This document shows positions 35,630 through 44,049 of a DNA stretch of 64,000 bases, piece by piece. The stretch comes from Bradyrhizobium sp. NP1. Lineage in GTDB: Bacteria; Pseudomonadota; Alphaproteobacteria; Rhizobiales; Xanthobacteraceae. Made by a program: the position numbers and the translations under genes. How positions within the stretch are numbered: position 1 is the stretch's first letter; each line of letters starts with the position of its first letter. The stretch lies in assembly GCF_030378205.1 (NCBI RefSeq), contig NZ_CP127385.1, forward strand, positions 2,706,001 to 2,770,000, given 5' to 3'. The notes under the pieces are model-generated. The model did no database searches. It was not told where the DNA came from and saw nothing but the letters and a program-made list of their open reading frames with translations.

Positions 35630-37144
35630 CTAAGCGACGCGCCACTCCGGCACGCCATCGTCCGCCATGGTGATCGCGCCCAGCGATCCGACCGGCGTAC
35701 GGTCCATGCTCTGAAGATGCGCGAGCGTCGCGCCGTCGCTTGCGGGAATGCGCGCCAGCGTGCGGTTGTCCTGTTCGGTGCGCAGCATGACGACGCCATG
35801 CTCGACCTCGCCCTTGCCGCGATAGATCACGGTAAAGCTTTCGACCTTGCCCTTGCCGTCCGCCGCGGTGACGAATTCCGGAACGACGCGCTTGTTGCGG
35901 TCGGCTGCCGCCTGCACGCTGGTATCCTGCTTCAGCGCATCGCGCGGTTGCGTGCGCGAGACCACCAGCGCGTGGTGCTTGGTGACGAAGCCGCCCTGGC
36001 CGTAGAGCAGGCCGAGCTTTGCGCCGCCACGCAAGGCGCGAACCATCGCACAGGCCGCGTGCGTCATATAGGTGTTGAGTGGTGCGCCGAAGAAGGTCAG
36101 CCCGCCGGTGACGGTCGGCCTGACGTCGGGGCCAAGCCCGAGCGTGCGGCGCGCCATCTTCGGCACGCAGGGGAAGCAGCTATAGAGCTCGATCGCGTCG
36201 AAATTCTTGCCGTCGCCCCCGACCAGATCGATCACCGCATTCAGCACGGCGTTCTGCGGATGGCTTTCATAAAACTGGTCGCGCAGCAGGTAGTCGCGCG
36301 GCTCCTCGGCCGACGCGCCGCCGAGCGGATAGATCAGCTTGTCCTCGGCGATCCCGGCGGCGCGCGCCTTCGCAAGGCTGGTCAGGATCAGCGCGCCGCC
36401 CATGTTGACGGTCGGATTGGCGACCATCAGCTTGGTGTAGGGCCAGGCGATCAGGCGGTTTTCGGCCGTCGGCGTCGTGATCTCTGCCGGCGTGAAGTGC
36501 TTCTTCAGCCAGGCATTGGGATTGTCAGCCGCCGCATCGGCGTAGCGCGACCACAATTCGCCTGACTCGGCGAGCGCCTCGCGCGGCGTCTGGCCCCAAT
36601 GCGCTGATGTCGCGGATTCATAGAGCGGATAGACCGTGATCGGCCTGTATACGCCAAGCTTCACCGCCAACGGCTTCTGGAACGCCGCGCCGCGCTTCGG
36701 CTCCTCGACGTCATGGGCGAACGGCGTCCACGGCAGCGTGACGCCGGCGCGCTCGGCCTTGGTCGCCGTCGACTGTGCCTCGGCGCCGCAGACCGCGGCG
36801 ACCGCGCATTCGCCGCGCGCGATCCGCTGCGCCGCCTCGTGCAGGTAGCGGATCGGGCTCTCGCCGCCGACCGGCCCGTAATAGAGGTGCGAGGGGTTGA
36901 TGCCGAGGCGCTGCGCAAGCTGCTTCTCGGGATCGCGGTAGCGCCAGCTCAGGAAGTTGACGACGTCCAGCGAGCCGATCTCGTGCAGCAGCCTGGCGCC
37001 GGCGTCGAGCTCGGCGCGCTTGAGCGCCGCTTCGAGCAGAGCGAGCGGCTCGAGCCCTTGCGCGACGTCCTTTGGCCGGTCGACGATCTCGCCGACGCCG
37101 ACGATGACGGGAATGCGGTGTTCGGATTGCAAGCCAGTTGTCAT
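35630..37144 (-). CDS. Thiolase-like acetyl-CoA acetyltransferase family protein
   Basis: Thiolase-fold protein of 504 aa with a long C-terminal extension, as in the acyl-CoA acetyltransferase-like group. The family part runs through GGLTFFGAPLNTYMTHAA, where the NxGGxxxGHP motif of classical thiolases is altered but a histidine is retained; I see no clear nucleophilic cysteine in the usual GxCSSG position, so true thiolysis is not certain. The last about 100 residues resemble an OB-fold extension. It lies downstream of the nitronate monooxygenase-like gene on the same strand, with a repeat between them. Confidence 0.8.
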   Translation of the reverse strand: MTTGLQSEHRIPVIVGVGEIVDRPKDVAQGLEPLALLEAALKRAELDAGARLLHEIGSLDVVNFLSWRYRDPEKQLAQRLGINPSHLYYGPVGGESPIRYLHEAAQRIARGECAVAAVCGAEAQSTATKAERAGVTLPWTPFAHDVEEPKRGAAFQKPLAVKLGVYRPITVYPLYESATSAHWGQTPREALAESGELWSRYADAAADNPNAWLKKHFTPAEITTPTAENRLIAWPYTKLMVANPTVNMGGALILTSLAKARAAGIAEDKLIYPLGGASAEEPRDYLLRDQFYESHPQNAVLNAVIDLVGGDGKNFDAIELYSCFPCVPKMARRTLGLGPDVRPTVTGGLTFFGAPLNTYMTHAACAMVRALRGGAKLGLLYGQGGFVTKHHALVVSRTQPRDALKQDTSVQAAADRNKRVVPEFVTAADGKGKVESFTVIYRGKGEVEHGVVMLRTEQDNRTLARIPASDGATLAHLQSMDRTPVGSLGAITMADDGVPEWRVA

Positions 37145-37163
37145 TTCTTCTTCGCTTTTCAGT

Positions 37164-37206
37164 CGTCATTCCCGGCTTGGTGCTGGCGCACCATCCCGGA
37201 ATGACG
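37164..37206. repeat. Dispersed repeat with CGTCATTCC / GGAATGACG ends
   Basis: Inverted ends CGTCATTCC and GGAATGACG bound a 43-bp unit between the thiolase-like and nitronate monooxygenase-like genes. It belongs to the same class as the longer copy at 47220-47314. Confidence 0.6.
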
Positions 37207-37211
37207 GCGAG

Positions 37212-38351
37212 CTACTCCGCCACCAGCGCGTTCATATGCTCGACGGCCTCGGCAAAATCTTCCTTGAACTCCTGCACTACCGCGCCTGCCGACTTCACGC
37301 TGTCGATCAGGCCGACGCCCTGGCCGACGAAATAGCTGACGAGATCGCGCGCCCGGGGGTTGCCGGCCGCCGCCGAGCGGTCGATCGCCTCGAAGGCGTC
37401 GCGGCTGATGATGCTCTGCAAGGGCATCGGCAGCGCGCCGGGACTTCCCTCGCTGCGGTCCCAGGCGTCGGTCCAGACCGAGCGCAACTGCCGGGCCGGC
37501 TTTCCGGTCCGCCCCTTCGAGCGTACCGCATCGCGCGAGGAGGCCGCGATCATCTTCTCGCGGAAGATTTCCGATGTCTCGGATTCCACCGTGGCAAGCC
37601 ACACCGAGCCGGTCCACGCGCCGGCGGCGCCCATCGCCATGCAGGCCGCCATCTGACGTCCGGTCATGATGCCGCCGGCGGCAAGCACCGGCACGTCGCG
37701 GATCTCTCTGATCGCCTTGATCACCTCGGGCACCAGCACCATGGTGGAGACCTCGCCGCAATGGCCGCCGGCCTCGGTGCCCTGCACGACGAGGATGTCG
37801 ACGCCGGCCGCGACCTGGCGCAGCGCATGCTCCTTGGCGCCGACCAGCGCCGCCACCGGCACGCCGTGCTTCTTGCCCATCTCGATCATTTCCTTCGGCG
37901 GAACGCCGAGCGCATTGGCGATCAGGCGGATCGGGTGGCGGAACGAGACCTCGAGCAGCTTCAGCGCGGTTGCCCCATCGAACGGTTGCGGCTGGTCGGC
38001 GGTGACCTCCGACGTCGTCAGCTCGATGCCGTTCTTCTTCAGGAGGTCGCGGGTGAAGTCGCGATGTTCCCTCGGGATGCGCGCCTCGAGACTCTTCCAG
38101 GTGACGTTCTTCTCGCCTGCGGTCGAGATGTTTTCAGGAATCAGCACGTCGATGCCGTAAGGCTTGCCATCGACGTGGTCGTCGATCCACTTCAGCTCCC
38201 GCTCGAGCGTTTCGGGCGAATGCACGGTGGCGCCGAGCACGCCGAAGCCGCCGGCGCGGCTGACGGCGGCAACCACGTCGCGACAATGGCTGAAGGCGAG
38301 CAGGGGGAATTCGATTCCCAGCATGTCGCAGATCGGCGATTTCATGGTCAC
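37212..38351 (-). CDS. Nitronate monooxygenase-like FMN-dependent flavoprotein
   Basis: TIM-barrel flavoprotein of 379 aa of the 2-nitropropane dioxygenase/nitronate monooxygenase family, which oxidises alkyl nitronates; distant members are enoyl reductases. The catalytic histidine is H197 in GTEAGGHCGE and the FMN-phosphate loop is AAGGIMTGRQ with GAAGAWTGSVW after it. A direct role in nitroalkane detoxification or in acyl-CoA metabolism with the adjacent thiolase-like protein are both possible. It is divergent from the Baeyer-Villiger monooxygenase gene with 222 bases between. Confidence 0.85.
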   Translation of the reverse strand: MTMKSPICDMLGIEFPLLAFSHCRDVVAAVSRAGGFGVLGATVHSPETLERELKWIDDHVDGKPYGIDVLIPENISTAGEKNVTWKSLEARIPREHRDFTRDLLKKNGIELTTSEVTADQPQPFDGATALKLLEVSFRHPIRLIANALGVPPKEMIEMGKKHGVPVAALVGAKEHALRQVAAGVDILVVQGTEAGGHCGEVSTMVLVPEVIKAIREIRDVPVLAAGGIMTGRQMAACMAMGAAGAWTGSVWLATVESETSEIFREKMIAASSRDAVRSKGRTGKPARQLRSVWTDAWDRSEGSPGALPMPLQSIISRDAFEAIDRSAAAGNPRARDLVSYFVGQGVGLIDSVKSAGAVVQEFKEDFAEAVEHMNALVAE

Positions 38352-38573
38352 TCCCTGTCGCGGCTTCTTCTCGTTCCGTCCGAAAGCGGGTGACGCTAAC
38401 CCATCGGGACGACCCGAGCCAAGGTGGTTTCAGCGTGGGAAATCTTGCGTTGAGGCGTCGTGCGTTTTCGTATTCGGCGTGGCGGAATTTTGCGCGGCGT
38501 CATTTGTCCCTTGCGCTTTCGCGGGGACCGGGAGAATGCTTGCGGCAAGCAGAGAGGTTCGAAGGAGAAGCTG

Positions 38574-40238
38574 ATGTCCGCCGTGCCGTCGCCATCAAGC
38601 CCGATCCAGCCGTCGGGAACCTACGACGTCGTCGTGGTCGGCGCCGGCTTTGCCGGGATGTACATGCTGCATCGGCTGCGTGGGCTCGGCTTCTCGGCCA
38701 GGGTCTTCGAGCAGGGCGGCGGCGTCGGCGGCACCTGGTACTGGAACCGCTATCCCGGCGCGCGCTGCGACGTCGAGAGCATGCAGTATTCATACTCGTT
38801 CTCCGACGAGCTGCAGCAGGAGTGGGACTGGAGCGAGCGCTACGCGCCGCAGCCGGAAATCCTGAAATACGCCAACCACGTCGCCGACCGCTTCGACCTG
38901 CGGTCCGACATCGAATTCAACACCCGTGTCGAGCGTCTCGTCTTCGACGAGGAAAGCAATCTCTGGTCGGTGACGACGTCCACCGGCAAGACTGTCGCGG
39001 CGTCATTCGTCGTGCTCGCCACCGGCTGCCTGTCGAATGCCCGCACGCCCGACATCAAGGGGCTCGACCGCTTCAAGGGCAAGGTCTACCACACCGGTCA
39101 TTGGCCGCACGAGGCGATCGACTTCGCAGGGCTTCGTGTCGGCGTCATCGGCACGGGTTCGTCCTGCATCCAGTCGGTGCCTGTGATCGCCGAGCAGGCG
39201 AGCCACGTCACGGTGTTCCAGCGCACCGCGAATTTTTCGATTCCCGCCCGCAACGCAAGGCTCACCGATGCGGAGCGGGAGTGGTTCCGCGAAAATTATC
39301 CGGAGATCCGGCGTTTCGCGCGCGAGGAGGCGCGCAACGGCATCTATACCGACTGGCCGGATCGCGGCGCGCTCGACGACGGCGACAATGCGCGGCGCGA
39401 ACGCTACGAGGCGCGCTGGGAGCGCGGCGGGCTGACCTTCATGGCGACCTACAACGATCTGGTCCTCAGCGAGGACGCCAACGACACCGCGGCCGACTTT
39501 GTCCGCGACAAGATCGCGGAGATCGTGAAGGACCCGGCGACCGCCAGATTGCTGCAGCCCAACGACCACCCGATCGGCTCCAAGCGCATCTGCGTCGACA
39601 CAGATTATTACGCGACCTTCAACCGCGGCAACGTCACGCTGGTCGACATCCGTGCCAACCCGATCGAGGAGATCACCGAAGGCGCGGTGCGGGCCGGCGG
39701 CAGGGACCATGCCGTCGACGCGCTGGTGCTGGCGACGGGTTTTGATGCCATGACCGGCTCGGTCGCCAAGATCGAGATCGCCGGCCGGGACGGTGAGACG
39801 CTGAACCACAAATGGGCGGAAGGGCCGAAGACCTATCTCGGCCTGATGAGCGCGGGCTTTCCCAACCTCTTTGTCATCACCGGGCCGGGCAGCCCGTCGG
39901 TGCTCTCCAACATGATCGTTTCGATCGAGCAGCATGTCGACTGGATCGCCGACTGCCTCGCTCATATGCGCGCACACGGCCTCGCCGCGATGGAGGCGAA
40001 GCGGGATGCCGAAGAGAAGTGGGTTGCCCATGTCAACGAGGTCGCTTATGCGACGCTCTATCCGCAGGCGAATTCCTGGTACATGGGCGCCAACATCCCC
40101 GGCAAGCCGCGGGTGTTCATGCCCTATATCGGCGGGGTCGGCGCCTACCGGGCGATCTGCAACGACGTCGCCGCGAAAGGCTATGAGGGCTTTGCGATGA
40201 CGTCGGCGCCGCGCCAGCGCGCAGCGGCCGCTTCGTGA
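38574..40238 (+). CDS. Baeyer-Villiger flavin monooxygenase
   Basis: FAD- and NADPH-dependent monooxygenase of 554 aa that would convert a (cyclic) ketone to an ester or lactone. The FAD motif GAGFAGM is at 23-29, the NADPH motif GTGSSCIQ at 193-200, and between them is the type I fingerprint FxGxxxHTxxWP as FKGKVYHTGHWP (167-178). The start at 38574 has an AAGGAGA Shine-Dalgarno sequence 5 bases upstream; the frame is open to 38460. It ends 1 base before the convergent CHAT gene. Substrate may be an alicyclic or steroid-like ketone. Confidence 0.92.
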   Translation: MSAVPSPSSPIQPSGTYDVVVVGAGFAGMYMLHRLRGLGFSARVFEQGGGVGGTWYWNRYPGARCDVESMQYSYSFSDELQQEWDWSERYAPQPEILKYANHVADRFDLRSDIEFNTRVERLVFDEESNLWSVTTSTGKTVAASFVVLATGCLSNARTPDIKGLDRFKGKVYHTGHWPHEAIDFAGLRVGVIGTGSSCIQSVPVIAEQASHVTVFQRTANFSIPARNARLTDAEREWFRENYPEIRRFAREEARNGIYTDWPDRGALDDGDNARRERYEARWERGGLTFMATYNDLVLSEDANDTAADFVRDKIAEIVKDPATARLLQPNDHPIGSKRICVDTDYYATFNRGNVTLVDIRANPIEEITEGAVRAGGRDHAVDALVLATGFDAMTGSVAKIEIAGRDGETLNHKWAEGPKTYLGLMSAGFPNLFVITGPGSPSVLSNMIVSIEQHVDWIADCLAHMRAHGLAAMEAKRDAEEKWVAHVNEVAYATLYPQANSWYMGANIPGKPRVFMPYIGGVGAYRAICNDVAAKGYEGFAMTSAPRQRAAAAS

Positions 40239-40239
40239 C

Positions 40240-43200
40240 CTACGGCTTTGCCGTGTATTGATCGACAAACGCCGTAAGCTGGTAGCCGCCCATCGAAAGG
40301 CGGTCCAGTTCTTCGGCGATCGGCCGTGCCTTCGCCGATTGCCCTTCAGCAACCAGACTGAACATCCCGAGCGCCGCGCCGATGAAGGCGAGCTGTTCGC
40401 AATTTCCGGCGGGATTCCGGTTCGCGACCGTCTGGCAATGCTGCAACAGGGCCTGAAGCCTGGCGTGGAGCGGCTGCCATCCGATCTGCGCTGCGGCGTG
40501 CTTGATGCGGTTCACGATGAAGGAGACGATGTTTCGCCTCAGGTTGAAGTCGCCGAAATTGATCACGTCGATCTGTGTCCGCATGGTGTCGAAGATCGGC
40601 ACCAGCGCGGTGGCGCCAGTCGGATCGAGCGCCAGAAGCTCCTCCTCGGCGCGGCCGAGCGCGAATGCGATCTTGGCCACATTCCCGGTGCGCGCAAAGA
40701 GCGGCGCCGCCTCCAGCGCGGATGCGACCGCGCCGGCATGGTCGTTCATCTTGGACCTGATGTTGGTGAAGTCCATCAGGAAGTCGCCGGCCGAGACCGC
40801 GATCCCGAGAGCCCGCGCCTGGTCCAGTCCCTTCTGTGCATATTTCAGGGCTTCCGCGAGGTCGCCTTTCCCGATCAATGCCATGGTGATCACGCCATAG
40901 GCACTGAGCTCGCGCTCTTCGTCATGCGCCCGTCGGCTGAGGTCGAGGAAAGTCCGGGCTTCCGTCAGCGCTTCGTCGAATCGCTTGAGCTTCACCAGAA
41001 TGCGGGCCTCGTCGCCCTTGAATTCGGCACGTTCCTTCAGATCGTCGAGGGTCGTCGCAAGCTTGAATCCCTCGCGGGCGCGGTTCAGCGCCGCGTCCAA
41101 TTGTCCGAGCGCGCTCGATATCTGGGTTATTCGTCCAAGCGAACCGAGCCGGGACCGGTGCGTCGGCGACACTGCCGCGAAATCGGCATCCGCCTTTGTT
41201 GCCAGGGCGAGCGCCTCCTTGTTCTGCCAGCGCATCCTGTGCGCATCGCACAGTTCGAGGGCGATCTCGCCGGCAAGCTGGGCGGAGGGGACCTTTTCCG
41301 CCGCCGCCATGGCGCGCTGGTATTCGGGAATGGCCTTTTCGACTTCCGTAAGGTTGAGGAGCAGCCTGGCCCCGAAACGGACGATGTTGGCGAGCTGCTC
41401 CTGCCTTGTCTTCGGATCAAGCGTGAGCGCGGCCAGCATTGTCTCCGCGTCCTTCTGGACGTGGAGGCGGGCCTTGATCTCGTTGGGCCAGCGCTCGGCC
41501 ATGTAGGCAAGCACCAGGAGATGCGGGATCGCTGCTTCCACGCGATCGGCGGTCGGGCCCGGCCAGCGGCGGTCATGTTCGGCCAGCAGCTTTTCGGCTT
41601 CGCGCCAGAACTGATTTTCCGGCTCAGTGATCAGGCGGACGGAGTTGCGGCCTCCGCCTCGCGCGAGGCTGGTGGCGGCGCTCTCCAGCAGGGATACGGC
41701 GGCAGATAGCGTTCGGTGTTGCTCGGCGTCGGCGCGATCGAGTTTTGGGTCATCGAGCCGTGCGCCGCAGGTGCCGATATAGATGTAGGCGCGCTCGGTC
41801 GAGGATGCGACGCCGGTGTTGCGCATCGCCCGGCTGACCGGCCACCCCTGCCGCGTGATGCGGTCGAGCACGATGCCGGCATAGCTGGCTGCGACCTCCG
41901 CATCGACGCTCCAGAGCGTGCCGGCATATCCGCGTGCGCCGACCCGGATGAACTCTCGGCCGACGCCGACCCAGGAAAGGCAGGAGCTGTTGAACACGAA
42001 CGGGCGGCTCGGAAGGGTTTGGCGCTGCAGCAGCTTGAAGGCGGGAAGCGGTCCATCGCTGAGCAGGATCGCCTTGTCGGAGCCATGGGTGTTGAAGAAC
42101 AGAAAATCCAGCGGCAGCGAAGCGCCGACGTGAAGAAGCGACATGCTCGATCCCGAAAGCCCGCTCAGCACCAGCGGATAGGAAGACCGCTTTTGCAGCG
42201 TCGCGAGCACGGTCTGCGTCTCCGACGTCTGGAAAAATCCGGGATCGAAGATCAGGCTGAAGCTCACATCGGAATCGATCGGCTTGGCGCATAGCTCGGT
42301 GAGGACGAGCAGCGAGGCGTCGCCAGTCACGTGCCCGATCGCCTTGTTGGCCCAGTCCACGCCTTTCTTCCTGACGAAATTGTAGGGAATCCCGGTCGTG
42401 AACACGGTGAGGTCGAGGTCGCCGACCGCGGCCACGACGTCGGCCGGCACCGATTGCGACACCGTCTTTTCGAGCTCGCGGATCCGGTCGCCGACGGTGG
42501 GGTCGCCGAAGATGTATTCGCGCAGCGCGGCAAGGCCGAGCCGCTTGACTTCCGCGGGAGCGTCCTTTTGCCGAACGTCCTGCCGCGCCTCCACGGCCGC
42601 GCGTGCATTCTCGACGCCGGCGGCGTGCGGCTCCGGATACATCACGAGTTTTGCGCGACGGTGATGCGCATACTGGACGCCGAGCAGCTTTGTCGCGTCC
42701 TCCGACACCTCGATGAGAACGGCCTCGGAAGGGGCCGCGCCGTTCCCATCACCATCGCCCTGGCCCTGGTCGGCGGGCGGCGGGGCGCCATCGGCGCGCG
42801 CCCGCAAGGGAACGCCGCGTTTCAGCGCGCGCGACAGGCCGGGGAAGAACCCGGTCGGGTCCGCCGCGGGCACATCGACGGTGCTGGCGGGTGACTGGCC
42901 GTCGCGGCCGCAGACGCGCCAGGCCACGTCCGTCAGCTTGTTCAGCGAACCGTAGAAGTAGCGGCCTTCCGCCTCGTCGTCGGGATCGAACCCAGGGAGC
43001 ACATGCGCGGATTTCAGCCCGTCGGGAAGCAGCGGCATGCGTTCGTCACCGATCCGGCTCATCGGCACGGCCTCGATCAAGCCAAGCTCGTGCGGCGCCG
43101 GCTCGAAAAGGAAGACGGCGAGCTGCGGCGCCAGCGAGCGCAGGAGATCGCGAATGAAGAGCTGATGGCGCCACCAGGAGCGATACGAGGTCAAGGCTTC

Positions 43201-43479
43201 CGCCTTGCTGTCCACCTCCAGATTGGCGGCCCGCACGGCGGCGAGATTGCGGATAGCTTCCTGGCGCGCGAGCGGTCCGCCGACGAGGGCATCCCGCCGG
43301 TCGCGCGCCTCGACATAGATGTCATAGCGCGCGCGGTATTCCTCGTCGGGGATCGGCGAGCGCTCCATCACGATGAGCGGCGTGAACCGATCCGCCGGAC
43401 AGCACGACAGCGCAACCGCCGCCTCCTGCACCTGCTCGGGCCGGCAAAAGATCACGGTATCGCCGACTGCGGATGCCAT
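40240..43479 (-). CDS. CHAT-domain protease with TPR region, candidate conflict/cell-death protein
   Basis: Protein of 1079 aa. Residues 1-220 are a domain I do not recognise, with alternating strands and helices, followed by a Gly/Asp/Gln-rich linker (about 228-250). A caspase-like CHAT domain spans about 355-575 with the catalytic pair H465 (FNTHGSDKA) and C500 (FNSSCLSW), then GYAGTLWSVD. The C-terminal half (about 695-930) is a run of helical hairpins with TPR spacing (for example FDEALTEARTFLDLSRR). CHAT proteases are activated by partner sensing and cleave effector proteins, as in gasdermin or Craspase systems. It follows a small membrane protein gene by 23 bases. No signal peptide; probably cytosolic. 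Confidence 0.85.
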   Translation of the reverse strand: MASAVGDTVIFCRPEQVQEAAVALSCCPADRFTPLIVMERSPIPDEEYRARYDIYVEARDRRDALVGGPLARQEAIRNLAAVRAANLEVDSKAEALTSYRSWWRHQLFIRDLLRSLAPQLAVFLFEPAPHELGLIEAVPMSRIGDERMPLLPDGLKSAHVLPGFDPDDEAEGRYFYGSLNKLTDVAWRVCGRDGQSPASTVDVPAADPTGFFPGLSRALKRGVPLRARADGAPPPADQGQGDGDGNGAAPSEAVLIEVSEDATKLLGVQYAHHRRAKLVMYPEPHAAGVENARAAVEARQDVRQKDAPAEVKRLGLAALREYIFGDPTVGDRIRELEKTVSQSVPADVVAAVGDLDLTVFTTGIPYNFVRKKGVDWANKAIGHVTGDASLLVLTELCAKPIDSDVSFSLIFDPGFFQTSETQTVLATLQKRSSYPLVLSGLSGSSMSLLHVGASLPLDFLFFNTHGSDKAILLSDGPLPAFKLLQRQTLPSRPFVFNSSCLSWVGVGREFIRVGARGYAGTLWSVDAEVAASYAGIVLDRITRQGWPVSRAMRNTGVASSTERAYIYIGTCGARLDDPKLDRADAEQHRTLSAAVSLLESAATSLARGGGRNSVRLITEPENQFWREAEKLLAEHDRRWPGPTADRVEAAIPHLLVLAYMAERWPNEIKARLHVQKDAETMLAALTLDPKTRQEQLANIVRFGARLLLNLTEVEKAIPEYQRAMAAAEKVPSAQLAGEIALELCDAHRMRWQNKEALALATKADADFAAVSPTHRSRLGSLGRITQISSALGQLDAALNRAREGFKLATTLDDLKERAEFKGDEARILVKLKRFDEALTEARTFLDLSRRAHDEERELSAYGVITMALIGKGDLAEALKYAQKGLDQARALGIAVSAGDFLMDFTNIRSKMNDHAGAVASALEAAPLFARTGNVAKIAFALGRAEEELLALDPTGATALVPIFDTMRTQIDVINFGDFNLRRNIVSFIVNRIKHAAAQIGWQPLHARLQALLQHCQTVANRNPAGNCEQLAFIGAALGMFSLVAEGQSAKARPIAEELDRLSMGGYQLTAFVDQYTAKP

Positions 43480-43502
43480 AGGCGCGCCTCAGTCGAAAGG
43501 TT

Positions 43503-43841
43503 TCAGAGGCCTTCGACGAATGAATCGAACCGCGACAGCTTCCGATCTTCGGCGATCGCCTTCTTGACGCCGGTTCGCTTGTTCCCGCCGGCGCCCTTCT
43601 TCGCCACCGCATTGATGAGGACCGGCGTGGAGATGCCGGCGTACAGCGCGGCGCGGGCGTTATCGGCCGGCAGGAGCAGGGCAACGAGCCCGGCGAGACA
43701 TGCGAAAATGATCGAGATGATGATATAGAACCATGACCAGGTGAAAGTCTGTGGATTCGTCCTGATCGAATACAGGCGGACAATTTCCGGCGCCAATCCG
43801 CCGATCGCCCCCAGTGCAAAATAATTGGATAGCAAATCCAT
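43503..43841 (-). CDS. Small membrane protein upstream of the CHAT gene
   Basis: A 112-aa protein with no family that I can name. A hydrophobic segment is at about 5-22, a strong transmembrane helix at about 36-58 (FYIIISIIFACLAGLVALLL), a third hydrophobic segment at 63-80, and then a basic, hydrophilic tail (KK, NKR, KK, DRK) ending FDSFVEGL. The start at 43841 has an AAGGAGA Shine-Dalgarno sequence 6 bases upstream; the frame is open to 44039 but that stretch is repeat-rich. It is probably co-transcribed with the CHAT protease and is a plausible membrane-acting substrate or anchor for it. Confidence 0.75.
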   Translation of the reverse strand: MDLLSNYFALGAIGGLAPEIVRLYSIRTNPQTFTWSWFYIIISIIFACLAGLVALLLPADNARAALYAGISTPVLINAVAKKGAGGNKRTGVKKAIAEDRKLSRFDSFVEGL

Positions 43842-43899
43842 CGCTGCTCTCCTTGCCGGCAATGACACGACTTCAGGTAGAGATAGCGGAATTGCTCTA

Positions 43900-43910
43900 T
43901 CACATTGTGA
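43900..43910. promoter_or_regulatory. Palindrome TCACA-T-TGTGA upstream of the CHAT unit
   Basis: A perfect 11-bp dyad 59 bases upstream of the small membrane protein start, in a locally AT-richer stretch. Its half-site is the inverse of the CRP box arrangement, so it is more likely a site for another regulator. Candidate only. Confidence 0.3.
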
Positions 43911-43996
43911 CACCGCGGGCAACGCCCGCAAACGGCGGCGCGTCGGATCGGCGAGGCCCTTGTCGGAGCAACTGATTTGCGCCTCTGGAATACTGG

Positions 43997-44019
43997 ATCG
44001 CCCGGCCAAGCCGGGCGAT
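43997..44019. repeat. Perfect hairpin ATCGCCCGGC-CAA-GCCGGGCGAT
   Basis: Ten-bp perfect stem with a 3-base loop, followed by GACGG, in the gap between the CHAT unit promoter region and the SDR gene. It resembles the core of a rhizobial dispersed repeat and sits where a terminator of the minus-strand SDR gene would be expected. Confidence 0.55.
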
Positions 44020-44049
44020 GACGGCGGAGAAAGCGTCAAAGCATTGAAC

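Noticed and set aside
38404..38417. Short palindrome TCGGG-ACGA-CCCGA between the divergent monooxygenase genes
   Set aside because: Five-bp GC-rich arms are expected by chance in DNA of this composition; no further support.
40240..43479. Craspase (type III-E CRISPR) or gasdermin partner for the CHAT protein
   Set aside because: No Cas7-11, crRNA array or gasdermin-sized (about 250 aa) protein is encoded beside it; only the 112-aa membrane protein is.
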